Shown: in pieces, positions 1 to 14,000 of the stretch
Layout: every line of letters starts with the position of its first letter
How positions within the stretch are numbered: the stretch's first letter is position 1
Assembly (NCBI RefSeq): GCF_964275005.1
Contig: NC_092695.1
Span: 7,717,832-7,781,831, forward strand
DNA length: 64,000 nt
Origin: Diadema setosum
Lineage: Eukaryota; Echinodermata; Echinoidea; Diadematoida; Diadematidae
Reading direction: 5' to 3'
Made by a program: the position numbers and the translations under genes
Notes under the pieces: model-generated
What the model was told of the DNA's origin: nothing
Database searches by the model: none
What the model saw: only the letters and a program-made list of their open reading frames with translations

Positions 1-125
1 ATGAAGATAACGACTGAAGGGCTTGTTTAATTTCTTTCCTTCGAAGTGCAGTTATGTTCAAACAAGTTGACCTTACTTAGAGTGAATGAACTTAAAATAG
101 TTATTCATTCAGACCAACTTGGTTA

Positions 126-491
126 AAAGGCATAATTTACCATTTGCAGATGAAATAAAAAATCTTGCATTAGTGCTTCAAAATAGTTTTAAAATGTGAG
201 TTAGGGATAGAAACGACAAATATAAAAATTAGAATTAGTATAATCAATATTAAGTATTATTAAATATACAAAATGTGAACAATGGTTATAACAAAAATGT
301 TCCCAGACTAAACCATCTACAGTTACGGTTTACTGAGAAAAACAGTGATATCTCCTTATATTTTAGGTTTTATTGCAAATTCTTATATGGTAGGATGTTT
401 TGTGATACAACTGACCTACTATAATTATGAATCAAATGTGATATTTTGAAATTTTTTAACATCACTGCTCCCAATGGTAAACTGGACCTTT
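126..491. mobile_element. MITE family 2, copy A
   Basis: Starts AAAGGCATAATTTACC and ends GTAAACTGGACCTT, flanked by TA. Its interior matches the copies at 11721-11925, 12807-13172 and 13470-13826. Noncoding; TA flanks suggest Tc1/mariner-type mobilisation. Confidence 0.65.
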
Positions 492-2311
492 AACCTGGTG
501 TGTTATGAAATTGTATAAGGGCGATGGTATTTTCCTCTGAAATCTATAGCACACCCTTATTGTAAAGATGAGAATTAATGTAGAATAATCACGTTCACAA
601 AAGACAACTGCGCATGAGCAATGATAACATTATGAAGATTCGTCGAAGAACCATGGAAACTCGGCAGAACAAGCCGAGGCGCGAAAAATACAGGCGCCCC
701 TGAAAGGCTCTCATTAATCCTCTCATGACCAACATAGCAAATTGTCATTGACATTATCTATGTAAAAACAAAATGCAAATCCACTCCACCTTCGTGTTGA
801 CTTTACAAAGTAAATCAAAATCAAACAAACATGACGGTATGTATAGACGTTTAATTAAAACCTTATTTGTCCTGATGATATTTTTAATGTTCGACATAGT
901 ATTATATACACAGTCATGATGTTGCACGAAACAGTGATCATGGCAGCAGCCATATAACCTTTTTTTTTCCCCTGAAAGCTCACATTCGTATTTTTCTTTT
1001 TACATTTCATAATATATAACATGTATCCAATTTTAGTGCTGCTTCTATACCATTCTGTCTATGAGCCTATACTCTATTATAAAAGGCAACTTGGTTGCGG
1101 AGTTGCATAGCTCTTACGCAACGGTGTGGTAAATGACCAACACCGATCACTTTGTGATTTTTTTTTTTTTCGTCACAATGGTACATAGAAGAATACTGTC
1201 TTGATACGTCTGTCTGTATTTGCTGCCATATGAGTGAGTAGTCGGGACAGCACAGTATCCCTTTTATCACCTTTTACATAAAAAGTGCACGGGTTAAACG
1301 TGTGACGTGTTAATGTTTGACAAACATCCTTGATCGCTATTGACCACTTAAGCCGCTAACGAGAGTTGATCCGGCAATTTACCCTGAAAAAAAGTTTTTT
1401 GACCTCCGAACGTTGGCTCGTTCCTGCATAATACCATGAAGATGTAATAAGTATACAGTATACTGAGTACCCAGCTGTGCATAAACAAATATCTCCCTAT
1501 TTAGTTAACCAGAAAATATGCCCTTTATATAGGTGTGTTGCCCCTGGGTGACAAGTTCTCATAATATCTATGAAAATCCTTGTGTATAAATAAACAACGT
1601 TTTGACATCATTTCCTGCTAATCATGGGAAGAAATTACTCGTAACTGCAGGATCAATGACGCGAAGAGGGCATTTTAATATGGCTTAATAATTCCCCCGT
1701 ATCATTGTGAGTGGGTTGTTATTCTTGCTCTAATGAGAATGATGAAAATGTTGCTTGTGCATGGATAAAAAATAAATTAGGTGATATGATATGAAGTTAG
1801 AGAATAAGGAAAAGGACAAGAGCGGAGAAACCTGAGTTTAAGAATAAGGAGGGGTACGACGAAAGAGAGAGGAGAGATATGTATTTATAAAAGAGGGGGG
1901 GGGGGGAGGGAGAGAAAGTGAGCTATTAAGACGAAGGGGGAAGAAGAAAACAGAAGAATCAGAGAATTTCCACCATGTTGTTTATTTGTTTTTACCTTAT
2001 ATCTTATAAAAGCCAACTTAGAATGACACTTATACACTAAGTCCATAACTGTTAATGTAAATTCCATGTTCTAAATGATGTGCGTGGAAATTGTCTTTTT
2101 AAGTGCATTGGGCCTGAAATTTGATTTATTATTCATTGAATCATTTAGGGGGCACAATGCTTTGACCGAAAGTTAAATATGATACTCTTAAATTTATTCA
2201 TTAAGATTTGGATTGTGTACTTTGATTTATGATGTCATTACATCATCAATTTTATGTGTGTCACTAAGCACGGTATGCAACTTCCTCTTTTACGATACTG
2301 ATAAAACATTT

Positions 2312-2858
2312 AAAGGGGAATTTCGGACCACGCAGGTAAAAAAATAGTCTGAAAAGAAACATTAAAATCTATACATATTAGCACAACAGTAAAAAAAAAA
2401 TGATCAAAATCGGATGAAAATTAGGGAAGTTACAAAATAGTGAAGTTTTGCTAATTCTTGCAAAACCATTCTCGAACAGATGAAAATGCGACTGATGCTG
2501 TCACCACCTCATGATTTGCCATTGGTCGTGTAAAAAAAAAAAGAAAACCACACAGACTAAATTCAAATTTTCTGCTATAAAAGTGTAAAACTTCGTGTTA
2601 TTCCCGACTGAGTATAATATCAGTCAGATATATTAGAATTTGAGACCTGAAATACTGGAAATTTTATGATTTTGATTACAAGCTATATCTGGAAAATTAT
2701 GAGGATATAATATGACTATCATGAGCTCACTCGCATATTCATATCGACTGTTCAATAACTGTTTTATGTAAATCGCGAAATTTTTCAATATCATAACTTC
2801 CTTAATTTTCACATTTTCACTGTTTTCACTGACGAACTTTTGACTGTAATTCCCCTAT
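2312..2858. mobile_element. Possible short inverted-repeat element
   Basis: AAAGGGGAATTTCGG at the left and GTAATTCCCCTATA at the right form a short inverted repeat around AT-rich noncoding sequence. Only the ends support it. Confidence 0.35.
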
Positions 2859-2902
2859 AAGAACAAGTGAAAAGAAAAGAAAAAAGTAAAGCGTAAAGAC
2901 CG

Positions 2903-2903
2903 T

Positions 2904-2994
<91 letters not shown>
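2903..2994. repeat. (CA)n microsatellite
   Basis: About 90 bases of CA dinucleotide repeat with a few interruptions near the left end. Confidence 0.95.
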
Positions 2995-2996
<2 letters not shown>

Positions 2997-4756
2997 TAAA
3001 TATTACGCTATTTACGTCGGTGTCGGGCAATTTGTCAATCAGTTGCAAATATTATACTATATCCGGTTATATAGTGTGTATGTTGCGACAGTGTTTTTTT
3101 TTCCACTCATTTCATGGTCGTCTTTACGTTTTTGTTTGTTCGATTGCAGCTAATTCTGCGTTTGCTTCAGGTGTTTTTGCTTCTTATGCACGATACCTGA
3201 GGGATGCACATGGTCTAGGAACCATAATAACGAGCAGATGAGGCCCATCTAACCAGGGAGCTGGTCTAACCACTCCCCCATAATGCATGCAGCACAATAA
3301 CATCCACGTGAATTTCAAAGAATTGGGTTGATATTTTTTGTCGTTATTCAGAAGTTTGAAAATTAAATGTGAGCTCTTTCGGGTGACTTTTATCAATAAT
3401 GATTGCTGAAGGGCACCTCTCACATGTATCATATTGTTACAGAAACAGAGGCGGCTTCGGATGTTGTAAGATTGATATTATAAGTTTTAAAAAAATATAT
3501 AATCCCATCCCATTTTGAGGCATCGTGTGATTTCATTGGAACGCAAGTCCAACAGTGATTCTTGTAGTTAAATAATCCTATGGCGGCAAAATGTGAACGT
3601 GCGACTGTTCATGGACTTTGATCCTTCTCCGATGTTCCCTGTTTCTCTTTATACAGACAAGCAAACAAAACTATTTTGCAAACGTTCCACGAAATGATGA
3701 CGGATAACATACAATAACTATTGCGCGTTGATATTGAGTCAGTTGAATAAACATTACTTTATACCGGACTGTGAGTGCATAAGGAGACCCAAAGTCCATT
3801 TATTATTTGCTTGGTGGGTGCGCATGAAACGTGTGTCAGAACGGAAAAATGCAAAATTGATTTCATTTCATTTGACATCTGTTGTCCCTTAAATTGTGTA
3901 TTAGATTGTGTATTTGTCCCACCATAGATCACAGAATTATATTACAGTTTAATTACATCAAACGGCGCCTATAATGTTTCATTACAACATTACTGTTCAC
4001 CATGCTCTGAAGAGAATATCTCGTAACGTCTTGACCGTCCCTTTTTACATGACCACGGTTTGTAGAATCAGAAATTTGCGCAATTTTTCCACAATTATAC
4101 ATGTATACATGTACTTTTCTATGGCTGTGTACAAATGTTTTGCCGGTGTCATAATCTGTTTAATAGAAAGGGACCTTGATATCAAGAAATGCACCCGCCC
4201 ATGCACTGGTGTCTTAGCCACAAGCATTCCAATGTAAGTTTGCCACACGCGGTAGACTATATACATTTCACCTCTCGCTATTATGTATTCAAACACGCCT
4301 TATATTTGCACAATGAGCAAAATAAGAAGGGAGATATCTGGTGACGTATATCGCTTCCCCCGTACCTTTTATCTGCTATCAAGATAGGCTTTCGGCCTTT
4401 GTCTATAGCAACTGCATGTGGTACAAATAACGAAATCATTACAAATCAGAATCTGAACATCAATCCATAAACGTAAAAGTCTATAGATAGTAGTATATGC
4501 ATGCATGTAAATAAATAAATGTTCATAAAGCATAATTGAATAGAAGTGATTCAGGCAGTACCGTGGTATCTTTGTTTTTTACGGGACATCATTAAGGTTG
4601 CCCCGGGTACCAGCTACATGATTATAGGTGCATGTGCATTGGTATATCTAGATTTGTGAATAATTATATTCACAACACATCTGGAAAGCCATACACACCA
4701 ATATGTGCCCATAGGCCCATTAATTCGAATAGACAGAAAATAATGTAAGTTAGAAG

Positions 4757-4901
4757 ATGATATATATATATATATATATGTGTGTGTATGTATATATACA
4801 TGCATATATGTATATATATATATATCATATATATATATATACATATATATATATACATGCATATATATATAGATATGATTATATTTACTTATTTACACAT
4901 A

Positions 4902-4952
<51 letters not shown>
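4757..4952. repeat. TA/TATG/TATACA compound microsatellite
   Basis: Alternating TA, GTGTATG and TATACA units ending in a long TA run. The small ORFs rich in Tyr/Ile here are translations of this repeat. Confidence 0.95.
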
Positions 4953-4955
<3 letters not shown>

Positions 4956-5012
4956 AGCTATAATGCATCAGTGAAATTTAAAAAAAAGAAAGATAAACCT
5001 ATATTCCTGAAA

Positions 5013-5757
5013 TTTTAGTATGTTTGTGTTTGGTTGGGTTATTTGATAATAATGATGACTGTGATAATTCATGTGAAGTTTGTATTATGCATGCGGGCGA
5101 TCAGATGAGGTGAATATCTCATTATGGGTTATGTTCGTTATTCCAAAATGACCAAGGCTCGTTCTTTCGAAGGTTTGCTATTCAAAAACGCACAACTCCC
5201 TTATCTAGAGGTTCAAACATCTAAAAATGATAAAAAAGTTTCTCGTTGATTCAAACATTTTTAGGGGAGGGGGCGTTATTCCGATGGTTCGTTATACCGA
5301 AGGTTCGTGATTCCGAATATGAACAAATAAAAACATTCGTTATTCCAAAGCAGCAGTAGTGGCTCATAAAATAATCACTAAGAGAGAAAATTTTTAGTAT
5401 GTTTGTGTTTGGTTGGGTTATTTGATAATAATGATGACTGTGATAATTCATGTGAAGTTTGTATTATGCATGCGGGCGATCAGATGAGGTGAATATCTCA
5501 TTATGGGTTATGTTCGTTATTCCAAAATGACCAAGGCTCGTTCTTTCGAAGGTTTGCTATTCAAAAACGCACAAACTCCCTTATCTAGAAGTTCAAACAT
5601 CTAAAAATGATAAAAAAGTTTCTCGTTGATTCAAACATTTTTAGGGGGGGGGGGGCGTTATTCCGATGGTTCGTTATACCGAAGGTTCGTGATTCCGAAT
5701 ATGAACAAATAAAAACATTCGTTATTCCAAAGCAGTAGTGGCTCATAAAATAATCAC

Positions 5758-5765
<8 letters not shown>
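5013..5765. repeat. Two tandem 379-bp units
   Basis: The unit starting ttttagtatg at 5013 recurs at 5392 with near identity through the motif ggctcataaaataatcac. The second copy runs into a GA microsatellite. Both contain TTCGTTATTCC-type motifs. Confidence 0.9.
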
Positions 5766-5805
<40 letters not shown>

Positions 5806-5844
5806 GGAGAGAGAGAGAAGGGGGTGGGGGGGGGGGGGGGGAGA
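5761..5844. repeat. (GA)n and poly-G tract
   Basis: GA dinucleotides passing into a G run at 5828-5842. Confidence 0.95.
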
Positions 5845-5879
5845 GAAACCACAAAGTCCATTATGTTCATGAATTTCCC

Positions 5880-6330
5880 ACAGTTCCGTCCTTACATTCT
5901 TCAAGTCGATAAGCGGTGGGTACAAACAGGGAGGTTTCCACCTCCCTGGTACAAAAACCCTCTACGGCCCCTGCAAAGGTTCGTTAGCGCGCGCTGTTTT
6001 TTAATCATTTTCGGAAAAACGAACTTTACATATTTTGCTTTTGAATAAACGAACCTCACTTCATTTTCGGATTAACAAAGCTTCTGAGAAACGAACTTTA
6101 TTTTGTTTCGGATTATAACCTTAACCTTGGAAATAACGAACCTTATTATCTCCGGAATGACGAACCTTCGGAATAACACCACAAAATATTCGGATTAATG
6201 AACCCTATATTTCACTTTCGGATCAACGAACATCTATATAGGAACTAGGAATTTAGTGCTTCGGAATAACGAACCCCCTTTTTTATTTTTCAGATTTACA
6301 AACCTTTGGAATAACGAACATCACCCAAAT
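5880..6330. repeat. Degenerate TTCGGAATAACGAACC repeats
   Basis: Many imperfect copies of a motif like CGGAATAACGAACCTT, spaced irregularly, with the inverse form GTTCGTTATTCCGAAGG in the tandem units to the left. Confidence 0.7.
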
Positions 6331-6632
6331 TAAGTAAGGTGATGACGACATTGCCGTATAACTCTCCCATTGGCTGCGTGCACAGTGATATAGATTATGA
6401 GCATTCTTCTGTCAATGATTCAAGCAAACTCCACTCTAAAAAGCAATCGTTACTTATTCAGTGCAAATAACTTTAGCACTATTACACATTAATTAAAAAA
6501 ATACAGCACAATTCATTCTCTTTCATGTGAAAAAAAAAATGATTTGGGTATCTGCAGGCCAATGGAGGAGACCTGTGAGTGAGTCAAAATAATAATTTAC
6601 GTTTCTACAAGTATAACCGATACTTGAGATGA

Positions 6633-7290
6633 TGCCACCAGTGTTGCCAGATGGTGATTTCGGTAACCAAAAAGGGTGAAATTTGGTGATTTTTGAAGTT
6701 GTTTGGTGACAAAATTTTATTCTGGTAACCAAATCAAAATTTGGTGATTTTTGGTAATTTTTTGGTGATTTTGAGACCAATGACACTAATGGAAAACGAA
6801 AGTGCATTTTGCCCAAAGTTTTCCCCTTATTTCCTGTAGAAACATAACATGTGCCCCTTTTTTTGTCACTCAACACACACAAACACTCCACCCAATATAA
6901 TTTGAACATACCTGTATGTATATGTGTACGTATATATTGTTTGTTGGTTTATTGTCTTATCATTTTCTGTGATACTGTTGTAACGTGACACAATAATACT
7001 GTTCTATGTATAGCGCCTTGAGTATCTTTTTTAGGTAGAAATGAGCGCTTTATAAGAGTCTCGCTATTACTATTATTATATTACAACACATTGTACACAT
7101 TTTGCATTTAGTGTGTGTGACTACGGCGCGCCGTAAATTGTACCGAGACTCGCGCAGAGTGTTTGATACAGGTTTATTGACATAAAATATGTCTCGAAAT
7201 TTAAGCCTTATCTACGCTTTTCCAGATTTGGTGATTTTTGATGGCTTTTGGTGATTTTGCTCTGTTGGGACCTGGCAACGCTGGATGGCA
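6633..7290. mobile_element. TIR element with TTTGGTGATTTT repeats
   Basis: CCACCAGTGTTGCCAG at the left and CTGGCAACGCTGGATGG at the right are inverted ends. Near both ends TTTGGTGATTTTTGG recurs. No transposase frame is seen. Confidence 0.5.
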
Positions 7291-8699
7291 CTGCCTCACA
7301 AATCTCCCATACTTTCACACCCTCAAACTATGGAGAGGGGCACAAGAAGACGCCTGTCTTCTCCAGAACTCGCACCGAGAGGGACGTTTTTCCCCAAACA
7401 CCATCCGCCCGCGGGGAACCACCTGCCTGAAGATGTAGTGAACCCGACATCACTTGACATCTTTAAACCAAAGATCAAAGATGTCACTTTCAGCTAGCCA
7501 TGCCAGGACAGAACAGAAGGATTTTAACTGGTATACAATTTAAAAAGCAAAACAAAACAAAACAAAAAAAAAGTAAATATTTTTTGTGCACTTTTATGCC
7601 TCGAGTCTCATGTATGTCACGTGTGAGAGCCTACCAATTTTTTTTCTTTTTTTTTTCTTATGAGGGGACTGCATACTACAAGTTCTGCTTTTTAGCAGTC
7701 CCCTCCATTTCCAGCAATTTCGTTTCTGCCTTTACCATAATGATATTTTATTTGTATCTCTGTTGATAATTTACCTGTGTCTTTATTACATGTTACTATG
7801 TTCATCACATTGTTGCACTGATTTCCTGGCATCTGTATATGCGAACATTTTATTTCGATGGCATTATTTCCTATGGGTTGTTGTCACGGCCGTTAATTGA
7901 AAACTTGCAAAACGTTATGATTTCAAATCTTGCTTATATTATTTTGCGTTTTGGCTGTTCCCAAGGCTATCGTCTGTGACTATAATAATTCAATTCATCA
8001 TAATACAGGTGTATTTTCTTATTTAAATGTAAGTAAACGGGAAGAGACTGATGTAGGTGGTCATGATAGGCTTGGCGATTTTGTTTTGTTTGTTGTTGGT
8101 TTTTTTTTTTTTTTACAGATTTTTACGAGATAAGATTTATACATATTAAGCATCGTGCATCACATATCTATCCCATGAATAATATTGCTAAATCACATAT
8201 TTCTGAAAAACAAAAACCGCAATGCGTGTCTGATGATAAAAAGTTGACATGTTTGGGTGCTCTTAGCTCCGCCGTATCGGTTGTTGATATTTTTTATTTA
8301 TGGGGTGGGGGTGGGAGGACGTGAGGAAAGGTCTCTCTAATTTTTATAGTTCATAGTGTATAGTTTTAGTTTGTTGTATTTTATCAGTCGGTAACATAAT
8401 AGTAGTAATAGTTATACATGTAAAGTATGTTATATGGGTACTGTTTAACAACTTGATGTTAATTATGAACATTAATATTTACAAGCTTTTGGTAAATCCA
8501 TTGACTCCATGTACTCTATTGTTCGATTGTATGTACCTACTGCTATGATTTTTGTTTATCAAAAGAAGAAGAAGAAGAAAAGTATGGATTACCATAGCAG
8601 TAGTCGTTCTGAAGAAAAAAAGGTTCTGACAGCTGTGTAGCTCCCTCTATCAGTAGTGATTAAACATCATGGGAGTGCGTTGTGATTGGTACGTTGGCA

Positions 8700-9020
8700 T
8701 CACTGACCTTTGACATCCACTCTCAACCGCTGAATTCGACATGAATGTGTGTGGGTGCAGTGCAGTGGTATCGTGATGAACGGTGATGTATGTTTTGATG
8801 CTATCGTACGTACCACTTGTACGTGTACGTACTGATTTCCCATAAATTCTACAGTGCAGTGCTGTACTCTACTGGATCTGGATATCGGTCAACGCAACGA
8901 CGCATTTTTTATGTAAATTTAGTCAAATAGGGCCGTAAAGTGCACAATTGCCCACAAGTCTACGTTACATTCGGAGCGCGCAATGCAGTTGGTCATCTGA
9001 CTTGGACTGAATTAAACAAA
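8700..9020 (+). promoter_or_regulatory. Possible NuMA promoter and noncoding exon 1
   Basis: Relatively CpG-rich compared with surroundings, ending aaacaaa then gtaagt at 9021, a consensus 5' splice site. Joining this to exon 2 gives the favourable start context ACAAAATGG. No TATA box was singled out and the transcription start is unknown; transcript data would be needed. Confidence 0.3.
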
Positions 9021-9518
9021 GTAAGTTCTTGCAAATGAATGAATAGACCTTCTACGTTTGAATCTCTCTTTTATGTCGAACTGAATGAATCGAAGAGCAT
9101 GAAGAGACTAACTTAGTAACATTACGTAAGACTTTCATGACTTGTTTATTCTAATAACCACTACAGCTGCAGCACAGCCACAGCCTGAGTAAGCTGACAC
9201 TACATAGTGACAGGGCATAACGTTACTAGTTAGAGAGGTGTTGTAACTGATAGTAATAAGCAAAATCTGTGTGCAACATTTGTTAACACCACAACTGTCA
9301 ATGTGGAATGACCAGACCAAGCCAAGGTCCAAGGCCAAGCATGGACATTGCATTGGGTCTTGTTACTCTTTAGTCTTAGCCGTGTGTGCAGGGCCGGGGC
9401 TGGCGGTAATGGTGGCTTGATTCATTTGTACATCCTGGTTGATATTTTGGGTTTAGAACCGCCAACAGGCAACGTGTTCATGCATTGAATCATTGCGTTG
9501 TCGTGTCTGAATACAGTA

Positions 9519-10297
9519 GGGTAAGGGCACCAGTATTCGGTCAGGCACCGGTATTCGGTCACTTATCACGAGTCACCAGCCAGTAAGTTCAACTGTCACA
9601 ACACACGCAAATCACACTAATTCACATACTTGCACACTCATTCGCAACAGGAAACTCCCTTAGCCCCCTCCAAAAATCCATCCAAAATCCCAAATTTTAC
9701 CGTCAAAAGTGCAGAATCGGCGCTACTTTCCAAAAGCGCGCGCGGATAAGGCCCAGTTTTAAGAGTATGGCCTACGGGTCGCCGAAAAAGCGCTAAAAAT
9801 CGAGAAATCCGCCGTTCTCTCGCGGGATTTTTCGCTTATCGCAAGCTTGGAGTGTAATGGTATCCTCAAAAACGCAAAAGAAAAACAAAATGTCCGTACG
9901 TGCCGATACAGTGTCCCAATGTACAAGGGTTGAATGCAAGTGCCGAGGCCCCAGTATTCGGTCACCAACGGTCCCTGCAACGTCCCCGATGCAATTTTGC
10001 GCCAACAAGGTAGCGCGCGCGCGCGTTTTTCAGCTGCCTTGAACACGCATTGACTTTGAACGCGCACATCGCGTGACCGAATACTGGAGCCGATGACCGT
10101 ATACTGGGGAATGTTCAAGGTGAAATATTTCGCGATTTTGTGCAATTCTGTGAGATATTTAACGAAATGAAAGTTGAGATTAAAGAAATTTGATATATTT
10201 CACATAAATTGCAGTAGATATGATGTATGTATGTATTATTTTAGTTTGAAAAATATTGCAAAAAAGCTTAAGTGACCGAATACTGGGGATGTTACCC
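9519..10297. mobile_element. TIR element in NuMA intron 1 with TA flanks
   Basis: Left end GGGTAAGGGCACCAGTATTC, right end GAATACTGGGGATGTTACCC, inverted and flanked by TA on both sides. The phrase CCAGTATTCGGTCA recurs internally in both orientations. Noncoding, about 780 bp. Confidence 0.65.
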
Positions 10298-10391
10298 TAA
10301 ATTTACTAATACACAGGCACAGCACAGCGCAGCGTTAATATATTCTCACATGTAAAGATGTTTCAAATTCAGCTGCAACAGGGATTAGATC

Positions 10392-10437
10392 TAACGTTAG
10401 ACGTCTACCGTAGTACTAGTAGTACCGTCTAACGTTA
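10392..10437. repeat. Perfect 12-bp inverted repeat
   Basis: TAACGTTAGACG at 10392-10403 and CGTCTAACGTTA at 10426-10437 enclose a near-palindromic 22-base centre (tagtactagtagta). Confidence 0.8.
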
Positions 10438-11007
10438 CTTCTTCAACTTAGGTTCAAGGTTCAGCTTGTACTGTAGACGTCTAGTATTAGTAACCCCGGG
10501 GCTTTGACGATGGCTACAATTTTAAACATTGCTTCATGCTGAGTGCATACAGAACTACGATGGGTTTAAAAACAGTTTTAGCTACCGTAGCCTATCACTG
10601 ATATAGTTTCAGTATAAACACGATAAACATGATAAAATACCAGTAGGAGATTCACTTGCTACATAATTTGTACAACGTCGCAACGATGTGTACGGGTACG
10701 GGCGTATACCATGTATAGTGTGGTCATTAGATTCTATTATTTTGCATAAGTTGTTGTTTTGTTTGTTTTTTTAATTGCTGCCGTAATGCTGGTTCCAGTG
10801 GTCCTGTACAAATTGGGGATAAGTACATAAGGTTGTCTTATGGGGACTAAATGTCATGATTATTTCAAAGTGCACGCAGATATAGCTATAAGTATAAAGG
10901 TCTTAGCTTTTCTATTTACGTAGGGGGGTGTATACACAATCTTTGAGTAGCTGTCCCAAAAGACCTCTTTCCTATTTCTTTCATTTTTAATTTGTGTCAA
11001 TTTGCAG

Positions 11008-11043
11008 ATGGATCAAGGCAAACTGAGGTGTTTGGTGAACTTT
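11008..11043 (+). CDS. NUMA1: NuMA exon 2, start codon exon
   Basis: Encodes MDQGKLRCLVNF, residues 1-12. The exon begins at the ATG directly after tttgcag and ends before gtaagt, phase 0. It is too short to find by ORF length; support is the splice sites and continuity into the Hook-type domain. Confidence 0.75.
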
Positions 11044-14000
11044 GTAAGTATACCAGTACTTTCAGATTAATGTAAAATGTAATGCTACTCTACAATAATA
11101 CACAGGTTAACTTTCTTCTCTGCCGAAAGATTAATTGCTACCCCCTCCAATTTTTGTAGTCAAAAGAATCATTTTTGTAAGCCCCTACTACTTGTGATTT
11201 TGACCGCATCTTTTTCTGCTTTTTTGTTCATACTGTTACCAAGATACAGTGATGTGGTTGATGGACTTGGCAAACATTACATTCATTCATTAGAAAGTTT
11301 ATACAATATGTTATGTATTTTGGTGGCTTTGTAGCCATTGGTCACCTTTGGTGATTTCATTTTGATGCAGGTTTGATGATTACACTCCTTACAAAGTCAA
11401 TGAATACATAGTGTACAGTAGATAATTTGCGCACTATCTGTGCTGTGTATGCTAAAGACCTTGCCTAATAAACATTGGGACCCAACATATTGAATGTCTG
11501 TTATATATATATATACAACATGTATATTATCTGCATGTGTTATTTTCATTATTATTAGCATTATCCTTTGTGAGAACAGGTGTTTCCATCAGAAATAATG
11601 AAAGTGTGAATGATGTGAGATTATCATTTTTGCCACAAAGTCCAAGGTACTCACTAAAAACTCATTGTAATTTCTTCCTTTCTACAGTATGCTGTAAATA
11701 CTGATGTACATGTAAAAATGTCTGCCATTTGCAGATGAAACAAAAGCCCAGCAATAGTGCTTCAAAATAGTTATAAGATGCGGTTTAGGGATAGAAAGAA
11801 CCAATGTAAAAATTTGAACCAGTATAATCGATGTTAAGTATTGTTAATACAAAATGTGAACAATAATAAAAATGTTTCCAGATTAAACCGTCTGCAGTTA
11901 TGGTTTAATGAGAGAAATAGTGATTATTCTGCAACTGCATTAGATATCCCTAGTTTGTTTTGGTTGCATGTTCTCTTTTAAAAATGATTTTAGACAGAGT
12001 TGAATTTGTGTATTCTATGAATGTCCAATGAAAATTAGATTTGAATTCTTTAGTCCATGGTTTGATACAAATGTACATTTTCCTATCCTTCCATTCTGCC
12101 CAGGTGAATGCTACAGGTGTCAGCCACTGCATCGAGTCCTTGCAAGAGCTGAAGGATGGCCAACACTTTATCCGCATTCTGCAAGTTATGTAAGATAAAA
12201 AGTCACACTCTCTACTTGTTATAGTTTTAGAATCTGATATCTTTTTCTAAGAAATACTGACTTGCTCCACCAAAGCATTCCCAAATCTTTTTTTTTCTTT
12301 TAATTTTGTTTTTGTTTTCAAGAAACCCCCAAACAATTTATTTATGACAGGAAACAGATAGGAGTCTAGCAGTTTCCTCATTTGGCTACCAAAAAGGTTG
12401 ACTTAGAGCCTTAGCCCTTGCAATACATGAACTTTTATTTTTCTATATTCATCTACAGTCTATGGCTCTACCCCAACATAGAAATGAGTAAATATGATAC
12501 TGACTTGGGACCTTTTGTGATTTTATCCTGTCCGCAGAATTTTGATATTTTTCATTTGATTTTGTTTTTCTTACATAGATGCAGTAGCACTGAAGTTCCG
12601 GACTGCGACAATTCCATTCAGCGCTACCGCTTTATCCTGAAATACTTGGAAGGTGAAGTGTTGCATGATTTTAGTACCTTTAATGGGAATGTCCCATGAA
12701 CATGCAGAAATATGCAGTTACTTAGGCAACTTTCACTTTCCCTACATGCAGTGAAGATGTACATTGTTTGTATGTGTGTGTTGGGATTTATTTCATGTGG
12801 CCATTAAAGGTCCAGTTTACCTTTGGGAGCAGTGATTTAAAAAATGTTCAAGATATCACATTTGATGCATATGTGTAGGTCTGTTGTATCACAAAACAAC
12901 CTACCATATAAGATTTTGGCAATAAAGCCTAAAATATAAGGCGATATCAGTATTTTTCTCAATAAACCGTAACTGTAGACGGTTTAATCTGGAAGTATTC
13001 TTATTATAACTATTGTTCACAATTTGTGTATTTAACAATACTTCACATCGATTATACAGATTCATTTTTTTTACAGTGGTTGTTTCTATCCCTAACTCGC
13101 ATTTTAGAACTAGTTTAAAGCACTAATGCTGGGTTTTTGTTTCATCTGCAAATGGTAAACTATGCCTTTAATAAAGCCATAAAGGAAGTACTTACATGCT
13201 GAAATAATCAGCTACCAAGGGACCAATGACTCTACATCCGCCACAAAGGACTAATAGGCAATTAGGATAAAGCGTCTTGCCAAGGGGCACTACCACTGCT
13301 GTCACCTGACTCAAACACTACGGACCTCATGATCGGGAGTCTGTGGTCTTATCTACTTTCACTTTATATTGTAAACGCTGAATATTTTGTGAGTTTTTTT
13401 TTTATTTTCGCGAATCTTGAGAGTCTGGTGCTATTTGTGAAATTAAAAAACACATGAAAATATTAAAGGCACAATTTACTACTTGCAGATGAAACAAAAC
13501 CCAGCATTAGTGCTCTGAAATAGTTCTAAAATGTGAGTAAGGAATAGAGACAACCACTGTAAAAATTTGATTCGATAAAATCGATGTTAAGTAATGTTAA
13601 ATATACAAAATGTGAACAATAGTTATGATAAAAATTTTTCCAGACTAAACCGTCTACAGTTACGGTTTCTTGAGAAAAATACAGATATCTCCTTATATTT
13701 TAGGCTTTATCACGAAAATTTCATATGACGGTATATTTTGTGGTACAACAGACCTACACATATGCATTAAATGCCATATCTTGATATTTTTTTTTTAAAT
13801 CACTGTTCCCGAAGGTAAACAGGACCTTTAACTCAGATCCTGACATGAATGTGCGTGTAAATGCAAAAAATTTTCTCTTTTGTACTTTGCTTCACAATCA
13901 TGAATTTAGCCATTCCCGAAATTGTCGCTAAGTCTCGATTCTCGAAAAAAAAATTGACTATCTAATTATATGGTGTATACAGTAGTCACAATAGCCCTCC

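Larger units (their letters stand above)
1..8699. other. Repeat-rich intergenic stretch, no gene recognised
   Basis: All open frames here are short, low-complexity or without recognisable motifs. Apart from the listed repeats (126-491, 2312-2858, CA tract 2903-2994, TA tract 4757-4952, tandem copies 5013-5765, TTCGTTATTCC region to 6330, TIR element 6633-7290) I see nothing coding. Confidence 0.6.

Noticed and set aside
2809..3048. Cys/Val-repeat ORF
   Set aside because: Translation of the CA microsatellite.
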